From Lysobacterales bacterium (GTDB taxonomy: Bacteria > Pseudomonadota > Gammaproteobacteria > Xanthomonadales > Xanthomonadaceae), in contig JAGRJY010000160.1 of the NCBI GenBank assembly GCA_020442465.1, positions 124,001-188,000 of the forward strand: a stretch of DNA of 64,000 bases, in the 5' to 3' direction. The notes beneath the pieces were generated by a model. The model searched no databases. It was not told the origin of the DNA and worked only from the letters and a program-made list of their open reading frames with translations. Both the position numbers and the translations under genes were made by a program. Positions 9,338 through 17,353 of the stretch are shown here, in pieces; the first letter of the stretch is position 1, and each line of letters starts with the position of its first letter.

Positions 9338-9826
9338 TCAGATGCCGCCGGAAATGCCGATGGATACCGATACGCGGCTGCGCTGGAATCGATAGTCCTG
9401 AGGCCACAGCACGATCTCCCGGGCGTCGACCTCGGCAAAGCGCACGTCCTCGCCGCGCAGCCTGGCCGTGCGGTCGCCGGTGATGGGGCCGCGAAGGGTG
9501 AGATAGCGGCCCGCATAGAATGTGCCGGGGTCGAGCCTGCCGCTGCGCAGGGCGACGAAGCGTCCCTGTTCCGGTGCATCGAACAGGGGGCGCTGCGACC
9601 GGTCCAGCGGATAGGCCAGGATTTCCATTTCGGCATAGCGCTCGAACTGGCGCACGTCGACGATCGTGCCGCCCCACAGCACCTCGGTGTCCATGAACCG
9701 CTCGACGTGCTCGCCGGCGTAGTAGGGCGCCGGTGAGCGGGTGGGAGCATCGGTGAGCGGTGGCGTGGCGACGCAGCCTGCGAGCAGGGCGCACAAAACC
9801 AGACTCCATCTACTTGCGTTGACCAT
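9338..9826 (-). CDS. slp: Slp-family outer-membrane lipoprotein
   Basis: Lipoprotein of 162 residues with a lipobox LLAGC (Cys18). The body matches the Slp family: VLWGGTIVDVRQFERYAEMEI, a PLDRSQRP segment, and GRFVALRSGRLDPGTFYAGRY. In Escherichia coli, Slp is a starvation- and acid-induced outer-membrane lipoprotein of unclear molecular function. GGAGG precedes the ATG by 6 bp. The start overlaps the rlmJ stop as TAATG, so it is the second gene of an rlmJ-slp pair. Confidence 0.85.
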   Translation of the reverse strand: MVNASRWSLVLCALLAGCVATPPLTDAPTRSPAPYYAGEHVERFMDTEVLWGGTIVDVRQFERYAEMEILAYPLDRSQRPLFDAPEQGRFVALRSGRLDPGTFYAGRYLTLRGPITGDRTARLRGEDVRFAEVDAREIVLWPQDYRFQRSRVSVSIGISGGI

Positions 9827-10659
9827 TACTGCGCCTCCCGCTTCATCCATTCCAGCCGCCAGGTTCCCTGGCCCTGATCCAGGGCGTGGACCAGCTCGGG
9901 CATGCCTTCGGCGATCGACTCGGCCCATTGCCATGGCGGATTCAGTACAAGCATGCCACTGCCGTTGAGACGAAGGGGAGAGTCGTCGGGTCGCACCAGG
10001 AGTTCGATCCGCAGCATGGTCCGGGCCGGCAGTGTCGTCGCGGCACGCCACACCGGCCGCAGCGATGCGGATTGCTTGATCGGGTACCACAGGGCCCAGC
10101 TGGCCTGAGGCCATCGGCTGAGTCCCGTCTGGATCGCCGCGAACGCTGCGTCGAATTCGGCGCGCTGCGCTTCGAACGGCGGATCGATGAGCACCGCGCC
10201 GCGCCGTTCGCTCGGCGGCAGCAGCGCCTTGATCGCCTCATAGCCGCTGCGCGCGTGCACCGTGGCGCGGAAGGGCCTGAGTACCTGGCGAAGGGTGCCG
10301 ACCTCGTCGTCCTGGATGTCGCACGCAGCGAGCCGATCCTGTTCGCGCAGGCAGCGCGCGGTCAGCAGCGGCGAGCCGGGGTAGGTGTGCGACGCAAGGT
10401 CGGCAGCCACCAGGTCGACGTGGCGGCGCAGCGCCGGGTGCGTGGGCGTGCGCAGCTGCAGAAGTCCAATGCCGCTGTGCCATTCGCCGGTCTTGCCGGC
10501 CTCCTCGCCATCGAGGCGATAGCAGCCGGCACCGGCATGCGTGTCCAGCACGAACATGCCCCCCGGCTTGCGCTGCAGGGCATCGAGCAGGGAGAGCCAG
10601 ACGATGTGCTTGAACACATCGGCATGGTTGCCGGCATGGAAGGCGTGCCGATAGTTCAA
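9826..10659 (-). CDS. rlmJ: 23S rRNA (adenine-2030-N6)-methyltransferase RlmJ
   Basis: Protein of 277 residues that methylates A2030 of 23S rRNA. The N-terminus MNYRHAFHAGNHADVFKH is the family hallmark. An SAM-binding segment LDTHAGAGCYRL lies near residues 38-49, and the catalytic DPPFE box (VLIDPPFEAQ) follows near residue 155. Length and start are those of typical RlmJ proteins. It is followed in TAATG overlap by the Slp lipoprotein gene and preceded by the M23 peptidase gene only 10 bp away. Confidence 0.96.
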   Translation of the reverse strand: MNYRHAFHAGNHADVFKHIVWLSLLDALQRKPGGMFVLDTHAGAGCYRLDGEEAGKTGEWHSGIGLLQLRTPTHPALRRHVDLVAADLASHTYPGSPLLTARCLREQDRLAACDIQDDEVGTLRQVLRPFRATVHARSGYEAIKALLPPSERRGAVLIDPPFEAQRAEFDAAFAAIQTGLSRWPQASWALWYPIKQSASLRPVWRAATTLPARTMLRIELLVRPDDSPLRLNGSGMLVLNPPWQWAESIAEGMPELVHALDQGQGTWRLEWMKREAQ

Positions 10660-10669
10660 CGCGGCGCGC

Positions 10670-11599
10670 TCAAGGGCGGTGCGTCGCCGGCGCCGGAACG
10701 ACCAGGAGCGGATCGAGTCGCGTGTCGAACCAGTTCATGCCCCAATGCAGGTGCGGGCCACTGGCGCGGCCTGTCGCCCCGACCGCCGCGATCACCTGGC
10801 CCTGATCGATGCGGTCACCGACCGCGACGTCGAGTCGACTCAAGTGCAGGAACACCGAGCTGACTCCGTGACCATGATCGATAACCAGGGTGCCGCCGGT
10901 GAGATACAGATCGCGGTCGGCGAAGATCACCCGCCCTGAGGCCGGGGCGCGCACCGGCGTACCGGCGGGCGCGGCGATATCCATGCCGCTGTGCGGTGAT
11001 CCGTGCTTGCCGTTGTAGCGGCGTTCGCTGCCGAAGCGGCCGCTGATCCGACCGCTGACCGGCCAGATGAAACTCTGGCCGAAACCGTCGAGGGCAGAAT
11101 CCAGCGAGCGTGCCTCCGCCACTCGGGATTGCTCGCGGGCAATGCGCGCCGCGATGTCTGGCGGCGGGTCGACGGTCCTGGGCGGAACGCCATCAACCCG
11201 TTCGATCGGCCAGTCGCGCGGGGTGACGCGCAGTCGGTGCGTGCTGGTGTGACCATCCACATGGCGGATACGAACCGTGATGGCGCTGGCTGCGTCCCGC
11301 GCGATGCCGAACACGTACCGGCCGTCGGCGTCGACGCGCAGCGCACGGTTACCGACCCAGACCTGTTCTCCCGGCTGCACGCTGGCGACGACGAGTTGCC
11401 CCTGGGTGGCACGATCGGGGAGCGGCGTCGCGAGCGCGGGTACGATTCCGGCCGATAACACCATGGCGGCGAGAAGCGCCCACGACCCCCGCTGTCGCCC
11501 GTGGGCAAGCTGCTTGGTCACTGCGGCGACGCCTGGTTCGGCGCTCGGTGCGTGCGTGCCGAGACCTGCCGCGCGACGGCACACCGCGTAGCCCTTCAT
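10670..11599 (-). CDS. M23-family (LytM) metallopeptidase, exported
   Basis: Predicted periplasmic murein endopeptidase of 309 residues if translated from ATG 11599. The C-terminal peptidase domain has the zinc-site motifs [26 protein letters not shown] and GPHLHWGM. A beta-rich region rich in [13 protein letters not shown] precedes it. The start is chosen because this ATG overlaps the yidD stop as ATGA. A GTG at 11521 directly before the hydrophobic export segment ([18 protein letters not shown]) is an alternative. Intact zinc ligands point to an active enzyme rather than an EnvC-type activator. Confidence 0.88.
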   Translation of the reverse strand: MKGYAVCRRAAGLGTHAPSAEPGVAAVTKQLAHGRQRGSWALLAAMVLSAGIVPALATPLPDRATQGQLVVASVQPGEQVWVGNRALRVDADGRYVFGIARDAASAITVRIRHVDGHTSTHRLRVTPRDWPIERVDGVPPRTVDPPPDIAARIAREQSRVAEARSLDSALDGFGQSFIWPVSGRISGRFGSERRYNGKHGSPHSGMDIAAPAGTPVRAPASGRVIFADRDLYLTGGTLVIDHGHGVSSVFLHLSRLDVAVGDRIDQGQVIAAVGATGRASGPHLHWGMNWFDTRLDPLLVVPAPATHRP

Positions 11600-11811
11600 C
11601 GATCGGGCACCGGGTCGTGGCCGCCCTCGCATAGCGGATGACAGCGCGCTAGACGCTTCGCAGCCAACCAACTTCCGCGCCACGCCCCAAACCGGCCAAT
11701 GGCCTCGGCAGCGTACTCGGAGCAGGTCGGGTAGAAGCGGCATCGCGGGCCAAGAAGCGGGCTCAGGAAACGCTTGTAAGCACGCAGAAGTGCTAGCAGA
11801 AGGGCTTTCAA
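11596..11811 (-). CDS. yidD: Membrane protein insertion efficiency factor YidD
   Basis: Small basic amphipathic protein of about 71 residues that helps the YidC insertase. The conserved core is [25 protein letters not shown], followed by [12 protein letters not shown]. The TTG at 11811 gives the normal family N-terminus ([14 protein letters not shown]); a longer frame reaches 11904 but overlaps the dksA promoter. In most bacteria yidD sits between rnpA and yidC. Here it is coupled by an ATGA overlap to an M23 peptidase gene and divergent from dksA. Confidence 0.85.
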   Translation of the reverse strand: MKALLLALLRAYKRFLSPLLGPRCRFYPTCSEYAAEAIGRFGAWRGSWLAAKRLARCHPLCEGGHDPVPDR

Positions 11812-11848
11812 ATGCGCTACACAGGGTGGTCGATCGATGCCGGCCGTG

Positions 11849-11877
11849 TTGCCGCGCGTCGGCGTGTAGGCTATAAC
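11849..11877 (+). promoter_or_regulatory. Sigma-70-type promoter of dksA
   Basis: TTGCCG (4/6) and TATAAC (5/6) are separated by exactly 17 bp. The -10 box ends 39 bp before the dksA GTG. This is the best-matching promoter seen in the window. It also overlaps the upstream region of the divergent yidD. Confidence 0.65.
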
Positions 11878-11916
11878 ACGCGGCCGCTCGGCCTCAAGAA
11901 ACAAGCAGGAATACTC

Positions 11917-13014
11917 GTGGCAGCGAAATCGAAAACCCCAGCTAGCAAGTCGGCCAAGGCCGCCAAGTCGTCCAAGGCTGCGAAGACTGCAGCCGCCAAA
12001 CCCGCCGCACGCAAGCCGGCGGCCAAGGCCGCGAAAGGCTCAGGCCCGGTGAAAAAGCTCACGACGGCCCTGGCCAAGCTGGTGAAACCGGCGGCCAAGA
12101 AGGCCGCCGCCAAGAAGACCAGCACCGCCAAGAAGGCGTCGGCGCCCAAGAAGGCTGCCAAGCCAGCACCGGCGAAGAAGGCCGCGGCCAAGCCGGCAGC
12201 GTCCAAGAAGCCGGCGGCCAAGAAGGTTGCGGCGAAGAAGCCGGTAGTCAAGGCGCCGACGGCCGCGAAGAAGACGGCCGCGGCGAAGAAGGTAGCCGCG
12301 CCGGTCGCTGCGAAGAAGGCGCCGGCCAAGAAGGCTATGGCGCAACCCGCTGCAGCCGCCAAGGCAACGAAGGCAACCAAGAAGAGTGTTGCGGCCACCC
12401 CCGCAGCAGCACCGAAGTCCACCAAGGCAGCCCAAGGAAAGGTCGCTGCGCCCAGCAAAGCAAGGAAAGCCATGGCCCAGCCTGCGAGCAGCAGCCCGCC
12501 CGTCGAGACCCGGTCCACCCAGAACGGACTGCGCGCCCGTGCCGTCAAGCCGGTCAAGCCGGCCGACCAATCCGACCCGCCGCCGCTGGCCCTGCCTGCG
12601 CGCGTGGAGCTGCCGGATGGCTACCGGGCCCGCACCGGCGACGGCGAGTACATGAACCCGATGCACCTCGAGTACTTCCGCCAGAAGCTGCTGAACTGGC
12701 GCAACGAATTGGTCGAAGAGTCGAAGCAGACCATCGACAACCTGCGCGAGGAAGTGCGTGATGTGGGTGACGAGGCCGAGCGCGCCACGCGCGAAACCGA
12801 GAATTCGCTCGAGTTGCGCACCCGTGACCGCTATCGCAAGCTGATCGGCAAGATTGACAAGGCACTCAAGCGTATCGACGAGGGTGCCTACGGCTACTGC
12901 GAGGAAACCGGCGAAGAGATCGGCATTGAACGTCTCGAGGCTCGTCCGATAGCCACCCTGTGTCTCGACGCACAGGAACGCTGGGAGCACCGCCAGAAGC
13001 TGATGGGCGACTGA
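11917..13014 (+). CDS. dksA: DksA with a long histone H1-like Ala/Lys/Pro N-terminal tail
   Basis: RNA polymerase secondary-channel factor working with ppGpp. The protein is 365 residues; Escherichia coli DksA is 151. Residues 1 to about 195 are dominated by AKK, KKAA and PAKK units and are surely disordered and very basic. A linker follows to about 245, then a complete DksA domain (from MNPMHLEYF). The coiled-coil tip has the DxxDxA motif as DVGDEA. The finger keeps only Cys328 (CEET) and Cys349 (CLDA), with Thr331 and Ala352 at the other two zinc positions, as in zinc-independent DksA2-type proteins. The GTG start has AGGA 6 bp upstream. A sigma-70 promoter precedes it and a strong terminator follows. 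Confidence 0.92.
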   Translation: MAAKSKTPASKSAKAAKSSKAAKTAAAKPAARKPAAKAAKGSGPVKKLTTALAKLVKPAAKKAAAKKTSTAKKASAPKKAAKPAPAKKAAAKPAASKKPAAKKVAAKKPVVKAPTAAKKTAAAKKVAAPVAAKKAPAKKAMAQPAAAAKATKATKKSVAATPAAAPKSTKAAQGKVAAPSKARKAMAQPASSSPPVETRSTQNGLRARAVKPVKPADQSDPPPLALPARVELPDGYRARTGDGEYMNPMHLEYFRQKLLNWRNELVEESKQTIDNLREEVRDVGDEAERATRETENSLELRTRDRYRKLIGKIDKALKRIDEGAYGYCEETGEEIGIERLEARPIATLCLDAQERWEHRQKLMGD

Positions 13015-13031
13015 GCCGCACGTTGCCCCTG

Positions 13032-13070
13032 CAAACGAAGACGCCGCGCATTGCGCGGCGTCTTCGTTTG
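13032..13070. terminator. Bidirectional intrinsic terminator between dksA and tetR
   Basis: A perfect 18-bp stem (CAAACGAAGACGCCGCGC and its complement) closes a 3-nt ATT loop. It is placed between two converging genes, 17 bp after the dksA stop and 16 bp from the tetR stop. The A- and T-rich ends of the arms give a short U-rich 3' arm in both directions. Confidence 0.9.
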
Positions 13071-13086
13071 GGTCGTTGCTGCGGGC

Positions 13087-13713
13087 TCAGCGCACGTAGG
13101 CGCTCGTCAGCGTGTGTATGTGCACGCGTTCGGCATCACGCAGGAAGGGCGCGAGCATCATCATGACCTGGCGGATGCCAGTCTGGATCGCTTCGTGCTC
13201 GTCCCGTTCGCCGCGAACGCTGGAGTAGTTGAGCCAGAACGTGGCGATGACCAGCAGGTTGGTCGCCAGCGCCTGCACCTCTTCGGCGCTCGCGCGCATG
13301 ATGCCCGCGGCAACCAGGCCGCGCATGACTTCGGTCGCGTTTTCGGTGGCACGCTTGAGGATGCGGCTGAAATGCAGGCGGATCTTGCGCGAACGGCTGA
13401 GAATGTCGACCAGGTCGCGGTACAGGAACCGGTAGTCCCAGATGCACTCGTAGACCAGGTGCAACTGCAGCCAGATGTCCTCGAGATTCGGAAGCCGCCC
13501 TTCGGGCGTGAGCATGGCCTTGTCCATCCGCTCTTCGTAGCGGGCGAACAGCTGCTCGATGATGTCGTCCTTGTTGCGGAAGTGGTAGTACAGGTTGCCT
13601 GGACTGATTTCCAGCTCGTCCGCAATGTGATTCGTGGTGACGTTGGGCTCGCCCCGTTCGTTGAACAGGGCAAGACTCAGTTCGAGTATGCGTTCGCGCG
13701 TCTTTCGCGCCAC
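13087..13713 (-). CDS. TetR-family transcriptional regulator
   Basis: Repressor-type protein of 208 residues. The N-terminal helix-turn-helix reads TRERILELSLALFNERG, then HIADELEISPGNLYYHFRNK, a textbook TetR DNA-binding domain at residues 5-50. The C-terminal ligand domain (WLQLHLVYECIWDYRFLYRDL) belongs to a proteobacterial subgroup often found near lipid genes. It lies 4 bp downstream of the acyl-CoA-binding protein gene, so the two are likely one transcript. A role in controlling the adjoining acyl-CoA and fatty-alcohol genes is inference; I found no clear palindrome in the 13976-14191 gap. Confidence 0.9.
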   Translation of the reverse strand: MARKTRERILELSLALFNERGEPNVTTNHIADELEISPGNLYYHFRNKDDIIEQLFARYEERMDKAMLTPEGRLPNLEDIWLQLHLVYECIWDYRFLYRDLVDILSRSRKIRLHFSRILKRATENATEVMRGLVAAGIMRASAEEVQALATNLLVIATFWLNYSSVRGERDEHEAIQTGIRQVMMMLAPFLRDAERVHIHTLTSAYVR

Positions 13714-13717
13714 GCCG

Positions 13718-13975
13718 TCATCCCGTCAGCTTCTTGACCAGCGCGACGTATTTCTTCATCGCGTCGTCCTGCGAGGTGCCCTTGAGCTTGGCCCAGGCCT
13801 CGTACTTGGCCGTCCCGACGAAGTCGAAGAAGCCGGGCTTCGGGCCGTTCACGTCGCCCTCCGAGCCCTGTTTGAACAGTGCGTACAGCTTGAGCAGGGT
13901 GTCGTTGTCGGGGCGTTCGGAAAGTTTCTTGATGTCGTCGGAGGCTTGTTCGAACTGGGCTTTGAGGTCGGCCAT
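13718..13975 (-). CDS. Acyl-CoA-binding protein (ACBP)
   Basis: Compact four-helix protein of 85 residues that binds long-chain acyl-CoA esters in the cytoplasm. The signature LLKLYALFKQGSEGDVNG followed by KPGFFDFVGTAKYEAW covers the ligand-binding residues (Tyr, Lys and the second Lys-Tyr-Trp cluster). Length is the family norm. ACBPs are sporadic in bacteria. Its location, divergent from a fatty acyl-CoA reductase gene and co-directional with a TetR gene, suggests that it buffers or delivers acyl-CoA for that enzyme. Confidence 0.95.
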   Translation of the reverse strand: MADLKAQFEQASDDIKKLSERPDNDTLLKLYALFKQGSEGDVNGPKPGFFDFVGTAKYEAWAKLKGTSQDDAMKKYVALVKKLTG

Positions 13976-14191
13976 GGGATGTCTTCACAGGTGGCGTATC
14001 GGAGGCGGTGCTGTGATAGCACGGCACCCCCGGAGGGTCAACGAGGCATTCGCAGAAGGGCGCCATGCCGCATGTGGCTACCCTGTGTGCGTGGACTATG
14101 CCGGGCCGCACCTTCGGGCTATCTTAGGTCGGGCGGCCCGATCAGCTGCGGCCCGCACATCCAGACAATGAAGGCCTCGAGGGGAGAAGCC

Positions 14192-16180
14192 ATGACTTAC
14201 TTCGTCACCGGTGCCACCGGGTTCATCGGTCGCCACCTGGTCGCCAACCTGCTCAAGCGCAAAGGCAAGATCTACGTGCTGGTGCGCAAGGGGTCGCAGA
14301 AAAAGCTGCAGAAGCAGATCGCCGAGATGGGTTGGGATGCCGCGCGCATCGAGCCCGTGGTGGGTGACCTCGGCAAGGCGAGGCTGGGCGTCAGTCCGAC
14401 CCAGCTGAAGACGCTGACCGGCAAGGTCAAGCATTTCTTCCACCTCGCGGCGATCTATGACCTGAGCGCCGATGCGGCGAGCCAGAAAGTCGCCAACATC
14501 GAAGGCACCCGAAACGCGGTGGAGCTGGCCGCGCAGATCAAGGCCGGCTGCTTCCACCACACCAGTTCCATCGCCGTGGCTGGCCTGTACTCGGGCACCT
14601 TCCGCGAAGACATGTTCGAGGAAGCCGAGGATCTCGACCACCCGTACTTCATGACCAAACATGAGTCGGAAAAGGTGGTGCGCGAGGAATGCACGAAGAT
14701 TCCGTACCGCATCTATCGGCCCGGCATCGTCATCGGCCACTCGCAGACCGGCGAGATGGACAAGATCGACGGCCCGTACTACTTCTTCACCCTGATCAAG
14801 AAGCTGCGCTCGATGTTGCCGCCGTGGATGCCGACGATCGGCATCGAGGGCGGGCGCATCAACATCGTGCCGGTCGATTTCGTCGCCGATGCGATGGACC
14901 ACATCGCCCACAAGGCCGGGCTGGACGGCGGCTGCTTCCACCTGACCGACCCCGATCCGCAGCGCGTCGGCGAGGTGCTCAACCTGTTTGCCCGCGCCGG
15001 CCATGCGCCGCAGATGACCATGCGCCTCGATGCCCGCATGTTCGCGTTCATTCCGGCGCCGATCCGCTACTCGCTGGCCAGCTTGCCGCCGATCAAGCGT
15101 TTTGCCGGCATGATGCTGAAGGACCTCGGCATTCCGCGCGATGTGCTGTCCTTCATCACCTATCCCACCAAATTCGACTCGCGTGAGACCGAGCGCGCCC
15201 TCAAAGGCTCGAAGATTTCGGTGCCGGCGCTCGATACCTACGCCTGGCGCATCTGGGACTACTGGGAGCGGCATCTCGACCCCTCCCTGTTCCAGGACCG
15301 CTCGCTGAAGTCGCGCGTGGCCGGCAAGGTTATCGTCATCACCGGCGGTTCGGCCGGCATCGGCAGGGCGGCCGCCGAAAAGGTCGCCGCGGCCGGGGCC
15401 AAGACGATCATCGTCGCCCGCGGCGCGGAAGAACTGAACGCCACGCGCGATGAGCTGAAGAAAGCGGGCGCGGATGTGTATGCGTATCAGGCCGACCTGT
15501 CCGAGATGAAGTCCTGCGACGAGCTCGTCGCCGCGATCCTCAAGGATCACGGGCACGTCGACATCCTGATCAACAACGCAGGTCGTTCCATCCGGCGGTC
15601 GATCTCGCTGTCGTACGACCGCTTCCACGATTTCGAGCGCACCATGCAGCTGAACTACTTCGGCTCGCTGCGCCTGATCATGGGATTCCTGCCGGTGATG
15701 ACCGAGCGCAAGCAAGGCCACATCATCAACATCAGTTCGATCGGCGTGCTCGCCAGCTCGGCGCGTTTCTCGGCCTACGTGGCATCCAAGGCCGCGCTCG
15801 ACGCGTTCTCACGCTGCGCCCAGGCCGAATTCAGCGGGCACAACATCGCGTTCACCACGATCAACATGCCGCTGGTGCGCACCAAGATGATCGGCCCGAC
15901 CAAGATCTACGACAGCGTGCCCACGCTGACGCCAGACGAAGCTGCCGACATGATCGTCGAGGGCATCATCGAGCGCCCCAGTCGCATCGCGACGCGTTTG
16001 GGCATCTTTGCGGCGGTGCTCAATGCGCTGGTGCCGAAAGCCTACGAAGTGGTGCAGAACACGGCGTACCAGCTGTTTCCGGACAGCGCGGCGGCCAAGG
16101 GCGAGAAGGGCAGTGGTCCGGCCGAAGCGTCGAGCGAACAGATCGCCTTCGCGTCGGTCATGCGCGGCGTGCACTGGTAG
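14192..16180 (+). CDS. Fatty acyl-CoA reductase, two-domain SDR (fatty-alcohol forming)
   Basis: Protein of 662 residues matching, domain for domain, the Marinobacter-type fatty acyl-CoA reductase that converts acyl-CoA to fatty alcohol with NADPH. The N-terminal extended-SDR domain has TGATGFIGRH (residues 6-15), Ser125-Ser126, and Tyr152-x3-Lys156 (YFMTK). The C-terminal SDR domain has TGGSAGIG (384-391), NNAGRSIRR, Ser515-Ser516 and Tyr529-x3-Lys533 (YVASK). Segments such as FREDMFEEAEDLDHPY and FHDFERTMQLNYFGSLR are highly conserved in that family from memory. The ATG at 14192 has a GAGGGGAGAAG ribosome site; the open frame upstream to 13634 is not coding. Fatty alcohol is the precursor of wax esters; no wax synthase gene is in this window. 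Confidence 0.92.
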   Translation: MTYFVTGATGFIGRHLVANLLKRKGKIYVLVRKGSQKKLQKQIAEMGWDAARIEPVVGDLGKARLGVSPTQLKTLTGKVKHFFHLAAIYDLSADAASQKVANIEGTRNAVELAAQIKAGCFHHTSSIAVAGLYSGTFREDMFEEAEDLDHPYFMTKHESEKVVREECTKIPYRIYRPGIVIGHSQTGEMDKIDGPYYFFTLIKKLRSMLPPWMPTIGIEGGRINIVPVDFVADAMDHIAHKAGLDGGCFHLTDPDPQRVGEVLNLFARAGHAPQMTMRLDARMFAFIPAPIRYSLASLPPIKRFAGMMLKDLGIPRDVLSFITYPTKFDSRETERALKGSKISVPALDTYAWRIWDYWERHLDPSLFQDRSLKSRVAGKVIVITGGSAGIGRAAAEKVAAAGAKTIIVARGAEELNATRDELKKAGADVYAYQADLSEMKSCDELVAAILKDHGHVDILINNAGRSIRRSISLSYDRFHDFERTMQLNYFGSLRLIMGFLPVMTERKQGHIINISSIGVLASSARFSAYVASKAALDAFSRCAQAEFSGHNIAFTTINMPLVRTKMIGPTKIYDSVPTLTPDEAADMIVEGIIERPSRIATRLGIFAAVLNALVPKAYEVVQNTAYQLFPDSAAAKGEKGSGPAEASSEQIAFASVMRGVHW

Positions 16181-16187
16181 CGTGCCC

Positions 16188-16208
16188 GGCCCCGGGGCGT
16201 CCGGGGCC
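16188..16208 (+). terminator. Possible terminator of the acyl-CoA reductase gene
   Basis: GGCCCCGG and CCGGGGCC form a perfect 8-bp stem with a 5-nt loop, 8 bp after the stop codon. There is no U tract, so termination strength is uncertain. Confidence 0.4.
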
Positions 16209-16443
16209 CGACCTTTCGGCGTGATGCGCCGCTAGCGGCGGGTGCGGGCCTTGCGGAGCCAGGCCGTCATCCTGCGCCGGGAGTCGTGCTCACGGCGCGG
16301 GTAGGGCGTCTGGTCGCGCACGCGAATTCGCGACGGCTACGGCGAAGATTCGCGGTCGCATCATTCTCGACGATGAGCCCAGAACCCAGGTGAGCCCAAG
16401 GCTCCCCCGGGTCGGCATGCGAACGCAGCGCCGCAAACAAGAA

Positions 16444-16506
16444 GCCCGCCAGTCCGAAAAGCCGTAGGGGAGGGAGCTAACGGCAATTCTTGGCGGACTG
16501 GCGGGC
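16444..16506. repeat. Long-loop 13-bp perfect inverted repeat
   Basis: GCCCGCCAGTCCG at 16444-16456 is matched exactly by its complement at 16494-16506. Between them a smaller GCCGT/ACGGC pair (16461-16465 and 16480-16484) brackets an AGGGGAGGGAGC sequence. If transcribed on the plus strand this would fold as a two-tier hairpin with a purine-rich loop. Function unknown. Confidence 0.5.
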
Positions 16507-16516
16507 GTCAACCGCT

Positions 16517-16533
16517 GCCGGCTCGGGGCCGGC
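16517..16533 (-). terminator. Possible terminator of the phasin gene
   Basis: GCCGGC pairs with GCCGGC across a 5-nt loop, 29 bp beyond the phasin stop on the minus strand. The stem is short and there is no U tract. Confidence 0.3.
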
Positions 16534-16561
16534 ACTCATCTTGTTCGAGCCGCGACGGCGA

Positions 16562-17125
16562 TTACTCGGTCGCGTCGGAAATCGACGACTTCTTGGCCGG
16601 CGCCTTGCGCTTGGCCTTGGCCGGAGCCTTCTTCTTGACGGCCGGGCGCTTGGCGGCAGGCTTCGCGCTGGTGCTGCCCAGCTTGCGCAGCTCGGCGTTG
16701 AGCTGGTCGACGCGCTTGGTCAGGCCCTGCAGGTCGTCGCTCGACGGCACGCCGAGTCGGTTGAGGGCGCGCTGGACGCGCTCTTCGAACACCTTCTCAA
16801 GGCGATCCCAGGTGTCGGCAGCGCGTTCCTTGACCTGACCGACGCTGTTCTCCACCACGCCGCGCACCACGTCGGCCTTGCCGGTGGCGAGCTTGCGGGT
16901 CGATTTCTCGAGGCTCACGCCTTCGGAAACCAGCGTCTCGAACAGCTTGGTGCCTTCCTGCTGCGCGCGACCGAATGCGCCCATGCCGGCGAGCCAGATC
17001 TGCTGGGCCGACTCGACGATCGAGCGCGACAGGCCTTCGGCCTTCGACTGCAGGGTCGGGCTACCGCTCTTCGGGGACTTGCCCGCAGCGGTCTTTTTCT
17101 TGGCGCTCGACTTGAGCTTGGCCAT
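16562..17125 (-). CDS. Phasin-family PHA granule-associated protein with basic tails
   Basis: Protein of 187 residues expected on the surface of polyhydroxyalkanoate granules. The phasin core (about residues 30-135) has the typical SAQQIWLAGMGAFGRAQQEG motif and a long amphipathic helix to WDRLEKVFEERVQRALNRLG. A short coiled coil (DLQGLTKRVDQLNAELRKLG) follows. Both ends are lysine-rich: KLKSSAKKKTAAGK at the N-terminus and KRPAVKKKAPAKAKRKAPAKK near the C-terminus. This resembles PhaF-type phasins, whose histone-like tails bind DNA and help partition granules. No PHA synthase is in the window. Confidence 0.9.
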   Translation of the reverse strand: MAKLKSSAKKKTAAGKSPKSGSPTLQSKAEGLSRSIVESAQQIWLAGMGAFGRAQQEGTKLFETLVSEGVSLEKSTRKLATGKADVVRGVVENSVGQVKERAADTWDRLEKVFEERVQRALNRLGVPSSDDLQGLTKRVDQLNAELRKLGSTSAKPAAKRPAVKKKAPAKAKRKAPAKKSSISDATE

Positions 17126-17175
17126 CAGTGTTTCTCCTCGAATGGGTGATCGATCGACCAGGTCGTATCGTTGGA

Positions 17176-17186
17176 TGCACTGTGCA
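17176..17186. promoter_or_regulatory. Candidate operator upstream of the phasin gene
   Basis: The perfect palindrome TGCAC-T-GTGCA lies 51 bp before the phasin ATG and 10 bp from a possible minus-strand -10 box TATTCT (17202-17197). TGC/GCA palindromes are bound by PhaR-type regulators in some PHA producers. The assignment to PhaR is inference. Confidence 0.35.
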
Positions 17187-17353
17187 ACACGACTCTAGAA
17201 TATTCACACTATTGAGCCAGCGCGGTGCAGATCAAGCTCGACGTTCAGGCACGGCTGACGGAGACGGGCGCCCGGAAGCGTCGCCGGGGTGTGCTGCAGA
17301 ACGAATGACCACCCTGGCGACACGGCCGGGTGGGTCTCGGCTTCGGCGGTCGG

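Larger units (their letters stand above)
16181..16561. other. Longest gene-free gap, with several inverted repeats
   Basis: This 381-bp gap between the convergent acyl-CoA reductase and phasin genes holds no credible reading frame. It contains three separate inverted repeats, listed individually. The left part (16210-16440) shows nothing recognisable. Confidence 0.6.

Noticed and set aside
11917-12500. Tandem DNA repeat array, or coding only by accident
   Set aside because: The K/A/P repeats are encoded with varied codons, keep frame with the DksA domain and follow a good promoter and ribosome site, so this is a real low-complexity protein tail.
13634-14191. Upstream extension of the acyl-CoA reductase frame
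   Set aside because: It overlaps the TetR and ACBP genes and the intergenic region; the family start and ribosome site are at 14192.
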